This document shows positions 7,413-15,009 of a DNA stretch of 64,000 nucleotides, piece by piece. The position numbers were made by a program, and so were the translations under genes. Numbering within the stretch: position 1 is the stretch's first letter; each line of letters opens with the position of its first letter. The notes beneath the pieces are model-generated. The model saw nothing but the letters and a program-made list of their open reading frames with translations. It made no database searches and was not told the origin of the DNA. This DNA comes from Microvirga thermotolerans (GTDB lineage Bacteria > Pseudomonadota > Alphaproteobacteria > Rhizobiales > Beijerinckiaceae): positions 2,324,001-2,388,000 of the forward strand of contig NZ_CP045423.1 in the NCBI RefSeq assembly GCF_009363855.1, in the 5' to 3' direction.

Positions 7413-9868
7413 GCCTTAACCAGGGGAACCTTCGGAACGGTGCGGATGCCTCCGCCCCCATTACCACCGGATCCCTTGGGCTTCACGGACTTTTTCGTCC
7501 TCGTCCCCGCGGCCGACTTGGCCCGCGGCTTCCGCTTGGCGGTGACGTCCTTCTCGGGCCTTGGCTTCACCGGCCCTTCCAGATACTCGAAGCCGAGGGT
7601 CTGGAGCCCGATCTCGTCCGTCCTCACCACGACCCGGACGGCGCCGCCGTCCTTCAGGCGGCCGAACAGCACGTCGTCCGCGAGCGGGGTCTTGATGGTC
7701 ATCTGGATCAGGCGGGCCATCGGACGGGCGCCCATGGCCTCGTCGTAGCCGTGCTCGACCAGCCAGTCCCGCGCCTCGTCGGTGAGCTCGATGGTGACGT
7801 TGCGGTCGGCCAGTTGGGCCTCGAGCTGCAGGACGAACTTGTCCACGACCTTCTGCACCACTTCCTTCGGCAGGTGGCCGAAGGAGATGATCGCGTCGAG
7901 GCGGTTGCGAAACTCGGGCGAGAAGAGCCTGTTCACGGCCTCCGTGTCGTCGCCCTCCCGCTTGGTGCGGGTGAAGCCGTAGGCCGGGCGAGCCATGTCG
8001 GCGGCGCCCGCATTCGTGGTCATGATGATGATCACGTTGCGGAAATCCACCTGCTTGCCGTTGTGGTCCGTCAGCTTCCCGTGGTCCATGACCTGGAGCA
8101 GGATGTTGAACAGGTCCGGATGCGCCTTCTCGATCTCGTCGAGGAGGAGGACGCAGTGGGGATGCTGGTCAACCCCGTCGGTCAGCAGGCCGCCCTGGTC
8201 GAAGCCCACATAGCCGGGAGGCGCGCCGATGAGGCGGCTGACCGTGTGGCGCTCCATGTACTCCGACATGTCGAAGCGCAGGAGCTCGACCCCGAGGGAG
8301 AGCGCGAGCTGCTTCGCCACCTCGGTCTTGCCCACGCCGGTGGGGCCGGCGAACAGGTAGGCGCCGATGGGCTTTTCCGGATCCCGCAGGCCGGCGCGGG
8401 CGAGCTTGATGGCCGAGGTCAGGGACTCGATGGCCTTGTCCTGGCCGTAGACCACCCGCTTGAGGGTGCCCTGAAGATTCGCCAGGACCTCCGCATCGTC
8501 CTTGGAGACGGTCTTGGGCGGGATGCGCGCCATCGTGGCGATGGTCGCCTCGATCTCCTTGACGCCGATGGTCTTCTTGCGGCGGTTCTCCGGCAGGAGC
8601 ATCTGGGACGCGCCGGTCTCGTCGATCACGTCGATGGCCTTGTCCGGCAGCTTGCGGTCGTTGATGTATCGGGCCGACAATTCCACCGCCGCCTTCACCG
8701 CCTCGTTGGTGTAGCGGAGCTTGTGGAACTCCTCGAAGTAGGGCTTGAGCCCCTTCACGATCTCGATCGCGTCCGGAACCGTCGGCTCGTTCACGTCGAT
8801 CTTCTGGAAGCGGCGGACGAGGGCCCGGTCCTTCTCGAAGTACTGGCGGTACTCCTTGTAGGTCGTGGAGCCGATGCAGCGCAGGGTGCCCTGGGCCAAG
8901 GCGGGCTTGAGGAGGTTGGAGGCGTCCATCGCGCCGCCCGAGGTAGCGCCCGCGCCGATCACCGTGTGGATCTCGTCGATGAACATGATGGCGTTGGGAT
9001 GCGCCTCGATCTCCTTCATCACCTGCTTCAGGCGCTCCTCGAAGTCGCCCCGGTAACGGGTGCCGGCGAGCAGGGTGCCCATGTCGAGGGCGAAGACGGT
9101 GGCGTCCTTCAGGACCTCCGGCACCTCGCCCCGCACGATCTTGCGGGCGAGACCCTCCGCGATGGCGGTCTTGCCGACGCCCGGATCGCCGACGAGAAGC
9201 GGGTTGTTCTTCTGGCGGCGGCACAGGACCTGGATCGTGCGCTGGACCTCGGCCTCGCGGCCGATAAGCGGGTCGATCTTGCCGTCCTTCGCCTTCTTGT
9301 TGAGGTTGACGCAGTAAGCCTCGAGGGCATCGCCCTTTTTCTTGGCCCGGGCGTCGGACTCGTCCGAGGCCGGACGTTCGCTCGACTCCTCCTCGGTGCC
9401 CCGCGGGGTACGCCCCTCGCTGAGGCCCGGGCGCTTGGCGATGCCGTGGCTGATGTAGTTGACCGCGTCGTAGCGGGTCATGTCCTGCTCCTGCAGGAAA
9501 TAGGCGGCATGGCTCTCCCGCTCCGCGAAGATGGCCACGAGCACGTTGGCGCCCGTCACCTCGTCCCGGCCCGAGGACTGCACATGGATGACCGCCCGCT
9601 GGATGACCCGCTGGAAACCGGCGGTCGGCTTCGAATCCTGCCGCCCGTCGGCGACCAGGTTCGCCAGTTCCGTATCCACGTATTCCACGAGGTTGCGGCG
9701 AAGGAGGTCGAGATCGACGTTGCACGCGCGCATCACCGCCGCCGCGTCCTGGTCGTCGATCAGGGCGAGGAGCAGGTGCTCCAGGGTCGCGTATTCGTGG
9801 CGGCGCTCGCCGGCCAGGGCGAGGGCCCGGTGAAGGGCTTGTTCAAGACTGCGAGAAAAGCTCGGCAA
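7409..9868 (-). CDS. clpA: ATP-dependent Clp protease ATP-binding subunit ClpA
   Basis: The 819-residue AAA+ unfoldase feeds substrates to ClpP. An N-domain (about 1-145) that binds ClpS is followed by a linker and two AAA modules. Walker A1 GDPGVGKT is at 227-234, Walker B1 IMFIDE near 294-299, Walker A2 GPTGVGKT at 508-515 and Walker B2 LLLDE near 574-578. A YGF tripeptide at about 630 sits where the ClpP-docking loop is expected. The last 50 or so residues are an unusual Lys/Arg/Gly-rich tail ([16 protein letters not shown]) beyond the normal ClpA end. It lies downstream of clpS on the same strand. Confidence 0.95.
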   Translation of the reverse strand: MPSFSRSLEQALHRALALAGERRHEYATLEHLLLALIDDQDAAAVMRACNVDLDLLRRNLVEYVDTELANLVADGRQDSKPTAGFQRVIQRAVIHVQSSGRDEVTGANVLVAIFAERESHAAYFLQEQDMTRYDAVNYISHGIAKRPGLSEGRTPRGTEEESSERPASDESDARAKKKGDALEAYCVNLNKKAKDGKIDPLIGREAEVQRTIQVLCRRQKNNPLLVGDPGVGKTAIAEGLARKIVRGEVPEVLKDATVFALDMGTLLAGTRYRGDFEERLKQVMKEIEAHPNAIMFIDEIHTVIGAGATSGGAMDASNLLKPALAQGTLRCIGSTTYKEYRQYFEKDRALVRRFQKIDVNEPTVPDAIEIVKGLKPYFEEFHKLRYTNEAVKAAVELSARYINDRKLPDKAIDVIDETGASQMLLPENRRKKTIGVKEIEATIATMARIPPKTVSKDDAEVLANLQGTLKRVVYGQDKAIESLTSAIKLARAGLRDPEKPIGAYLFAGPTGVGKTEVAKQLALSLGVELLRFDMSEYMERHTVSRLIGAPPGYVGFDQGGLLTDGVDQHPHCVLLLDEIEKAHPDLFNILLQVMDHGKLTDHNGKQVDFRNVIIIMTTNAGAADMARPAYGFTRTKREGDDTEAVNRLFSPEFRNRLDAIISFGHLPKEVVQKVVDKFVLQLEAQLADRNVTIELTDEARDWLVEHGYDEAMGARPMARLIQMTIKTPLADDVLFGRLKDGGAVRVVVRTDEIGLQTLGFEYLEGPVKPRPEKDVTAKRKPRAKSAAGTRTKKSVKPKGSGGNGGGGIRTVPKVPLVKA

Positions 9869-9899
9869 CGGCTTATCCTTTAAGAGATTGCGATCTCGG

Positions 9900-10241
9900 C
9901 TAATTCTTTTCCATTACGCACTGGAGCGGATGCTGGTGCTTGCGGGCGAAATCCATCACCTGCGTCACCTTCGTCTCCGCCACTTCGTAGGTAAAAACTC
10001 CACACTCCCCCACGCCGTTCTGGTGAACATGGAGCATGATGCGGGTCGCGTCCTCCCGGTTCTTGTTGAAGAAGCGCTCGAGCACGTGCACCACGAACTC
10101 CATGGGCGTGTAGTCGTCGTTCAGAAGAAGAACGCGGTACAGGTTGGGTCGTTTCGTCCTGGGCTTGGTCTTTGTCACGATGGCCGTGCCCGTCCGGCCA
10201 TCGTCCCCGCCGCCGGGTGACTGGGATCCGGCACCGGACAT
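9900..10241 (-). CDS. clpS: ClpS adaptor protein
   Basis: ClpS delivers N-degron substrates to ClpAP. The core is complete: [20 protein letters not shown], with NDD and the Met gate of the N-degron pocket, then [20 protein letters not shown] and [19 protein letters not shown] placed the start at 10241 (113 residues), close to usual size. In-frame ATGs at 10289, 10313 and 10361 would give a longer disordered N-terminus, and none has a decisive ribosome site. clpA begins 32 bp downstream. Confidence 0.9.
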   Translation of the reverse strand: MSGAGSQSPGGGDDGRTGTAIVTKTKPRTKRPNLYRVLLLNDDYTPMEFVVHVLERFFNKNREDATRIMLHVHQNGVGECGVFTYEVAETKVTQVMDFARKHQHPLQCVMEKN

Positions 10242-10475
10242 CGGAAACGCCTGCGATCGCACCGAAGCGCCCTGTGGTATCCGCAGCATGGTTGTTCGAC
10301 CGACCCTCTTCATCTGGCTCCGACCTCGCGCTTTTCCGGCCCACATGCCTGGAATCCCCAAAGGTCGCGAGGCATCACCAAATGTATAGTCGCTCCGATC
10401 GGTTCGCTAGATCAACCAGATGGGTCGTCGCAGCCGTGCCCGAAAGAGCGACATCTTGGCCATAGGGCCCAGACA

Positions 10476-10503
10476 CAAAAATGCCCGGCGCAGGGCCGGG
10501 CAT
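10476..10503 (-). terminator. Intrinsic terminator of the phasin gene
   Basis: ATGCCCGGC (10481-10489) pairs with GCCGGGCAT (10495-10503). Read on the minus strand the hairpin is followed directly by TTTTT. It lies 28 bp beyond the phasin stop, the textbook arrangement. Confidence 0.88.
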
Positions 10504-10530
10504 CGAAACCGTCGGTCGGTGCGGGAGGCG

Positions 10531-10866
10531 TCAGGCCGAAACCGCCTTCGACACCAGCTTCTCGTAGGGCTTGAACGCCTCGGTGGCGAGGGTCGAGTAG
10601 AACTCGCCGACCTTGGCGGAGTGGCTCACGAGCCCGTCGTAGGACTTGCGGACGAAGTCGACGTGGATCTCCATCGCCTTGTCGAGGGTCCGGACGCCGA
10701 GCAGCTGCTCGACGGCTGTGGAACCGTGCTCGAAGGTCTTCCGGGCAAGCTCCGCGGAATCCGCGGCAAGCGTCTGCGCGCCGCGCGATAGGGTGCCCGC
10801 CACCTTGATGGCGGCATCGAACTGCTCTTGGCCGAGTTTCTGCAACTGGTCGAAGGGCTGGATCAT
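10531..10866 (-). CDS. Phasin family protein
   Basis: The 111-residue all-helical protein has the phasin pattern: FDQLQKLGQEQFDAAIKVAG, a long amphipathic middle, and KAMEIHVDFVRKSYDGLVSHSAKVGEFYSTLA. Phasins coat polyhydroxyalkanoate granules and control their number and size. The gene is monocistronic, with its own promoter, operator and terminator. A strong promoter overlapped by a palindrome fits PHA-responsive control by a PhaR-type repressor. Confidence 0.9.
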   Translation of the reverse strand: MIQPFDQLQKLGQEQFDAAIKVAGTLSRGAQTLAADSAELARKTFEHGSTAVEQLLGVRTLDKAMEIHVDFVRKSYDGLVSHSAKVGEFYSTLATEAFKPYEKLVSKAVSA

Positions 10867-10925
10867 CTTGAACCTCAGCTGTTAACTTTCCGCTGGCGAA
10901 AAGCTTCGCCAGATGCGACAGGGGC

Positions 10926-10970
10926 AATATATGCACTGCACAAAAATTGTCAACGGAATTGTGCAGCGCA
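10926..10970 (-). promoter_or_regulatory. Phasin promoter with PhaR-like operator palindrome
   Basis: On the minus strand TTGACA (10953-10948), a 16-bp spacer and TATATT (10931-10926) form a near-consensus sigma-70 promoter about 60 bp before the phasin ATG. TGCACTGCACAA (10932-10943) and TTGTGCAGCGCA (10959-10970) make a 12-bp inverted repeat with one mismatch. One arm fills the promoter spacer and the other lies upstream of the -35. TGC-rich repeats at phasin promoters are known targets of PhaR. Binding here is inferred. Confidence 0.7.
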
Positions 10971-11116
10971 CAAAGACCTCCCCGGAAACCGCCCCCGTTA
11001 ACCCGCCCGTAACCGCAAACCCCTACGGTTCGAGAGTGTGTTGTGCCGGCAACGATCTCTATGAAGGAGCGGCCGGTACGGAGCCTGAGACCAGCGAAGA
11101 CAGGGACGCCAGCAGG

Positions 11117-12700
11117 ATGAATTCGGTTCGCGCTTGGGTCGGACCTTGGGTCGGACGCCGCAAGTGGGTTGCCTTGGTCGGAGTGGCCGCCTCCGTGGCG
11201 GTCGCCTTCGGCACCCCGGCCGAGGCGGCCCGCCGCAAGTCCAGGGGCGGCGGCTACAGCCCCCCTTATGCCTCCATCGTCGTGGACGCCAAGACCGGCA
11301 GGATCCTCGAGGGCGAGAACGTCGACGCGCCGCGCATTCCCGCCTCCATCACCAAGGTGATGACCCTCTATCTCCTCTTCGAGCAGCTCGAGCGCGGGAG
11401 GCTGCGCCTCGACTCGCCGCTGACCGTATCGGAATACGCCGCCTCCCAGGCCCCCACCAAGCTCGGCCTCCGCCCCGGCTCGACCATCGAGGTCGAGGAC
11501 GCGATCAAGGCGATGGTGACCCTTTCCGCCAATGACGTTTCCGTCGTGGTCGCCGAGAATCTCGCCGGCTCCGAGGATGCCTTCGCCCGCCAGATGACGC
11601 GCAAGGCCCGGGAGCTCGGCATGAACTCCACGACCTTCTACAATCCCCACGGCCTCCCCCACTCGCCGCCGAACATCACCACGGCCCGGGACCTCTCGGT
11701 GCTGGGACGGGCGATCCAGGATCGCTTTCCCAAGTACTTCCCGTATTTCCAGACCACGTCCTTCCAGTACGGCTCGCGCACGATTCGCGGGCACAACCGG
11801 CTCCTCGGCCGGGTCGAGGGCGTGGATGGAATCAAGACCGGCTACACCCGCCTCTCCGGCTTCAACCTGCTGACCTCGGTCAACACGGACACCCGTAGCA
11901 TCGTCGCGGTGGTCCTCGGCGGCCGCTCGGCCGCCCTGCGCGACCGGCAGATGGCCGCCCTCATCGAGGAGCACCTGCCGCGGGCCTACGCCGGGGCCCG
12001 CACCGCGCCCCCGGTCACGGAAACCGCCGTCGCGGCCCAGCCTGCCGCCCAGCCAGTGGTCGTGGCCGACGCCTCGCCGAGCCCGAGCGTGAAGGTCGAG
12101 GCCGCCGCGGCTCCCGAGCCTGCCGCTCCTCCGCCGCCCGCCCGCAAGCCGCTGGACCTGAACAGCCTGCGCCCGGTCGTCGCCTCCGCCGCCGGCGCGA
12201 GCACCACCACGACGCCCTCCTCCGGCTCCCAGCTCCGCTGGCAGAAGGGACCTCAAGCCCTCCCTGCGAACACCCAGGCCTATGCGGCCGTCGAGACCGA
12301 CACCGGGCCGAGCGACAGGGAAAAGGCCGCGCTCCTCGCCAAGATCGAGAAGGCCGCCCCCGCGACGACGGCCTCCGCGGCTGCGCCGGTGAAGACCGCG
12401 GCCCTGAAGGCCGAGGCTCCCGAGCCCAAGCCCGCCGCGCGGCCCGCCGTGACCGGCTGGGTGATCCAGCTCGGCGCGACGGACGACGAGGACAAGGCCA
12501 AGGCCATGCTGGACGCCGCCCGCGCCAAGAGCGGCCGCCTCCTCGCCAAGGCCTCGCCCTTCACCGAGAAGGTGGTCCAGAAGGGCGCCACCCTGTACCG
12601 CGCCCGCTTCTCCGGCTTCGAAGAGTCCGAGGATGCCGAACGGGCGTGCAAGGCCCTCAAGAAGAGCGGCTTCGCCTGCTTCGCGGCCCGCAGCTCCTGA
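11117..12700 (+). CDS. D-alanyl-D-alanine carboxypeptidase (S11 family) with C-terminal SPOR domain
   Basis: The 527-residue penicillin-binding protein of the DacA/DacF type trims peptidoglycan stem peptides in the periplasm. A signal segment (about 15-38, VALVGVAASVAVAFGTPAEA) precedes the transpeptidase domain with SITK (Ser77, Lys80), SAN (137-139) and KTG (240-242). A Pro/Ala-rich linker (about 330-440) leads to a SPOR domain (about 455-527, WVIQLGATDDEDKAKAMLD), which binds denuded glycan at septa. ATG 11117 was chosen because it directly begins the signal peptide; an earlier open frame adds non-protein-like residues. Confidence 0.92.
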   Translation: MNSVRAWVGPWVGRRKWVALVGVAASVAVAFGTPAEAARRKSRGGGYSPPYASIVVDAKTGRILEGENVDAPRIPASITKVMTLYLLFEQLERGRLRLDSPLTVSEYAASQAPTKLGLRPGSTIEVEDAIKAMVTLSANDVSVVVAENLAGSEDAFARQMTRKARELGMNSTTFYNPHGLPHSPPNITTARDLSVLGRAIQDRFPKYFPYFQTTSFQYGSRTIRGHNRLLGRVEGVDGIKTGYTRLSGFNLLTSVNTDTRSIVAVVLGGRSAALRDRQMAALIEEHLPRAYAGARTAPPVTETAVAAQPAAQPVVVADASPSPSVKVEAAAAPEPAAPPPPARKPLDLNSLRPVVASAAGASTTTTPSSGSQLRWQKGPQALPANTQAYAAVETDTGPSDREKAALLAKIEKAAPATTASAAAPVKTAALKAEAPEPKPAARPAVTGWVIQLGATDDEDKAKAMLDAARAKSGRLLAKASPFTEKVVQKGATLYRARFSGFEESEDAERACKALKKSGFACFAARSS

Positions 12701-12774
12701 CGGGGCGGCCGATGTGACCCGCGGCGGCATGCGTTTCGTGCCGTCGCCCCGAATACCGGATCGCGCGTGGAGTA

Positions 12775-13479
12775 TCAGCGATGTCGGCTCAACAAGATCT
12801 CTCTGGCTTCGTTCACCCGCGCCGCCAGGTGCGCCGTCCCCCCCTGGTCGGGATGGAGTTTCTTCATGAGCGTCCGATACGCCTGTCGGATCTCATCGAC
12901 GCTCGCGCCCGGCTGAAGCCCCAGGACCTGATAGGCTTCTTCTTTCGACATCGCGCCCGTCTGCGCATGAGTGCGCGTCCGCGTGTCGCCATCGCGCTGA
13001 GCGTATTCACGCCAACCGGAAAACCGGCGGTCAAGATAAGCCTCTAGGAGCGCCACGCCCTCCGGGTCGAAGGCGCAGCACTCCTCGTAGACCTTGCGCA
13101 GGCCCGCCTGATCGAGATCCGCCAGGCTGCGCCCCACATGGGTCCCGGCCAGGACGAGGCCGCCGATCGCCCCGGTGGCGTGGTCGATCTCCATCTCGAT
13201 CATGGCCGACCGGAAGCGCGAGAATCGGCCTGGCCCGCGGCTCTCCCGCCGCCAGGGCATCCGCACTCCGCTCCAGCCCAGGGCCCAGGCGCCAAAGCCG
13301 CCGAGGAGCAGGGCCATGTCGAACCGTCCCCGGGCTGCGAGCAGCACGGCCGCGCCGAGGGCGGCGACGGCGGCAACGGTCTTGAGCGCCCGCGCGACGG
13401 CGGCGGCGTCGGTGCGCACGAAAACCCTGGCGAGCCACCAGACCAGAGCGGCGAGGGCAATCCCGTAGAGCAGCGTCAT
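12775..13479 (-). CDS. Membrane-anchored J-domain protein
   Basis: The 234-residue protein starts with hydrophobic helices (LLYGIALAALVWWLARVFV, then AVAALGAAVLLAA and FDMALLLGGFGAWALGW). A soluble middle region and a C-terminal J domain follow (about 175-234: EEAYQVLGLQPGASVDEIRQAY, LMKKLHPDQGG). The HPD tripeptide that stimulates DnaK ATPase is intact. The layout resembles Tim14/DjlA-type J proteins that recruit DnaK to a membrane site. The partner is unknown. The ATG at 13479 is preceded by GAAGAAC. Confidence 0.85.
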   Translation of the reverse strand: MTLLYGIALAALVWWLARVFVRTDAAAVARALKTVAAVAALGAAVLLAARGRFDMALLLGGFGAWALGWSGVRMPWRRESRGPGRFSRFRSAMIEMEIDHATGAIGGLVLAGTHVGRSLADLDQAGLRKVYEECCAFDPEGVALLEAYLDRRFSGWREYAQRDGDTRTRTHAQTGAMSKEEAYQVLGLQPGASVDEIRQAYRTLMKKLHPDQGGTAHLAARVNEAREILLSRHR

Positions 13480-13786
13480 GTTCTTCGTTCCCGCTCCAGA
13501 TTTGGGCGGCGATCGATCGGATGTAAATGGACGAGTCGGCAGCCTCGCACAGCTGGCCCGCCCACGGCCAGCCCTATGCGGTCCGGGGATGCGGCTGCGG
13601 CATTCAGGCGCTGTCGCCGCACGGACGCTCCGGGATCGGAGCGTCGAGATGGATCCGGGCGACAGTTCGAGGAACACTCCCCCTCGAAGTGGGGCTCAGG
13701 GCCCGCTGCGTACGATGAACGAATCGGCGCCGGGCGTGAGCGCCGGCGCCGAAGGCGATGCCGCCCGAAAGGCGGGACAAGAATCC
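13480..13786. other. Intergenic region with a strong GC hairpin
   Basis: The region separates two minus-strand genes. The only clear element is a perfect 10-bp inverted repeat, TCGGCGCCGG (13724-13733) with CCGGCGCCGA (13743-13752), about 35 bp past the end of the upstream gene. It may act as a terminator, though it has no T-run. No gene is seen. Confidence 0.5.
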
Positions 13787-14158
13787 TCAGTGCAGAAGAC
13801 GGATGGAGCTGCGCTGCCGTTCGCGCTCCCAGGCCTGAACGGCGCCCCCGTTGATTCCCACGTCCTGGAGGCGGTCGCTCAGATCGATGAAATGGCGCTC
13901 CGTCGCCTCCACGTCGAACTCGATCTGCTCGAACTCGATCTGCTCATCCTCCACGGTGTCGAGTTCGGACGCGGCATAGCGCTCATAGGCTGCGGACATC
14001 TCCGCATAGGCGAAAGCGACGGGAAGGGTTCGAAAGATGGTGGAGAATTCCTCGTCCAAGTCGCCCGTTTCGAGATCGCGCATTTGGACGAGGTAACCGT
14101 CCGCGTGCTCGCACACTTCATAACGCCAGTGACGGCCCTCAGATGCGGTCAGAAGCAT
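13787..14158 (-). CDS. Hypothetical acidic protein, 123 aa
   Basis: I do not recognise the family. The protein is soluble and acidic, with RHWRYEVCEHADGYLVQMRDLETGDLDEEFSTIF near the start, which looks like a small beta-sheet. A very acidic centre follows, then a helical C-terminus (RHFIDLSDRLQDVGI). A perfect 15-bp tandem duplication at 13916-13945 doubles the pentad EQIEF. The start at 14158 is supported by TGGAGG five bases upstream; an in-frame GTG lies inside that ribosome site. Confidence 0.6.
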   Translation of the reverse strand: MLLTASEGRHWRYEVCEHADGYLVQMRDLETGDLDEEFSTIFRTLPVAFAYAEMSAAYERYAASELDTVEDEQIEFEQIEFDVEATERHFIDLSDRLQDVGINGGAVQAWERERQRSSIRLLH

Positions 14159-14239
14159 CGCAACCTCCACTCAACCGAACTGCGAAGCCAATGCGAATCG
14201 CAGCGCCGGAGTTCCATGGAGGCAGGATGGTCCGAAAGA

Positions 14240-14515
14240 CTAAGGCCCGACGCCCACCTCCGCCCGGACGCGCCCTCCGATTCGCACCTTCGTGCCATTG
14301 CCGAGGTCGACGAAGCCGCCTTCGCCCGCAAGGCTCTCGCGCGATTCGCGCCTGCTGCGCTCCGGCGCCGCGGGCTGGCGGCATTCCGGCGGCACCTGGA
14401 GCTCGACTCCCGCCGGGGCCTTCGGCATGCGGCACTCCGATGCGAAGGCCTGCACGGCCGGGACGAGAACGAGGACCAGCGCGGCCCCCGCGAGGGAAGG
14501 TCTTCTCATCGCCAT
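14240..14515 (-). CDS. Small secreted hypothetical protein, 91 aa
   Basis: A cleavable signal peptide is visible (LAGAALVLVLVPAVQAFA, with cleavage likely before SECRMP). The mature part has two cysteines (Cys28, Cys45) and ends in GNGTKVRIGGRVRAEVGVGP, which looks like a beta-strand pair. No family is recognised. It starts two bases after the stop of the DUF1489 gene, so the two are probably one operon. Confidence 0.6.
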   Translation of the reverse strand: MAMRRPSLAGAALVLVLVPAVQAFASECRMPKAPAGVELQVPPECRQPAAPERSRRESRESLAGEGGFVDLGNGTKVRIGGRVRAEVGVGP

Positions 14516-14517
14516 GG

Positions 14518-14955
14518 TCACAGGAGCCCCAGTTCCGCCAGTTCGCGGCGCATCTCCTCCGGCATCGCCGCGAGGTCGCCGCCCCGGCCGCCGATGTCGC
14601 GCGGGGCGTCCTTGGCCGCCAGATAGCGCCAGCCCTGGAACGGTCGATAAGGCCTCGGCTCGACCGGGACGACCTTCGGCTCCAGGACGAGCCTGCACCG
14701 GCCGACCCCGTCGGCGTCGGTGAAGGGCCGGACGTCGAGAAGCCGCTGCCGGCAGGCCACCTGCCCGCGGATCACCCAGTACAGCGAGCCGCCGTCGAGC
14801 AGTTCCTCGACGCGTTTGGGCACCATGCGCGTGGTGTGCGTCTGCTCGTAGTCGCGCCCCAGGCGCCGGTGGTGCGCCCGGTTCTCCTCGATCCATTCCT
14901 CGAGATCCGCGATCGAGTCGCAGCCGACGCAGAGCTTGATCAGATGAAGCGGCAT
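14518..14955 (-). CDS. DUF1489 family protein
   Basis: The 145-residue protein matches the alphaproteobacterial DUF1489 (COG5458) family: MPLHLIKLCVGCDSI, HTTRMVPKRVEELLDGGSLYWVI, RQRLLDVRPF and RCRLVLEP with a YRPFQGWRYL motif. The function is unknown. CVGCDS and the basic middle part suggest nucleic-acid or metal binding, which is only a guess. It is followed closely by the small secreted protein gene. Confidence 0.88.
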   Translation of the reverse strand: MPLHLIKLCVGCDSIADLEEWIEENRAHHRRLGRDYEQTHTTRMVPKRVEELLDGGSLYWVIRGQVACRQRLLDVRPFTDADGVGRCRLVLEPKVVPVEPRPYRPFQGWRYLAAKDAPRDIGGRGGDLAAMPEEMRRELAELGLL

Positions 14956-15009
14956 GGGAGGATCAAATCATGGAGGAGGCGGCGCGAGAACCGGACGCGG
15001 CGCCGCATC

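Noticed and set aside
7751..9883. A 710-codon open frame on the plus strand opposite clpA
   Set aside because: It is the mirror of clpA codons in GC-rich DNA; the composition (runs of His, Val, Asp, Gly) is not that of a protein family and there is no ribosome site. The same holds for long mirror frames opposite valS (19074-21935), gyrA (57047-60166) and the ArnT-like gene (36231-38606).
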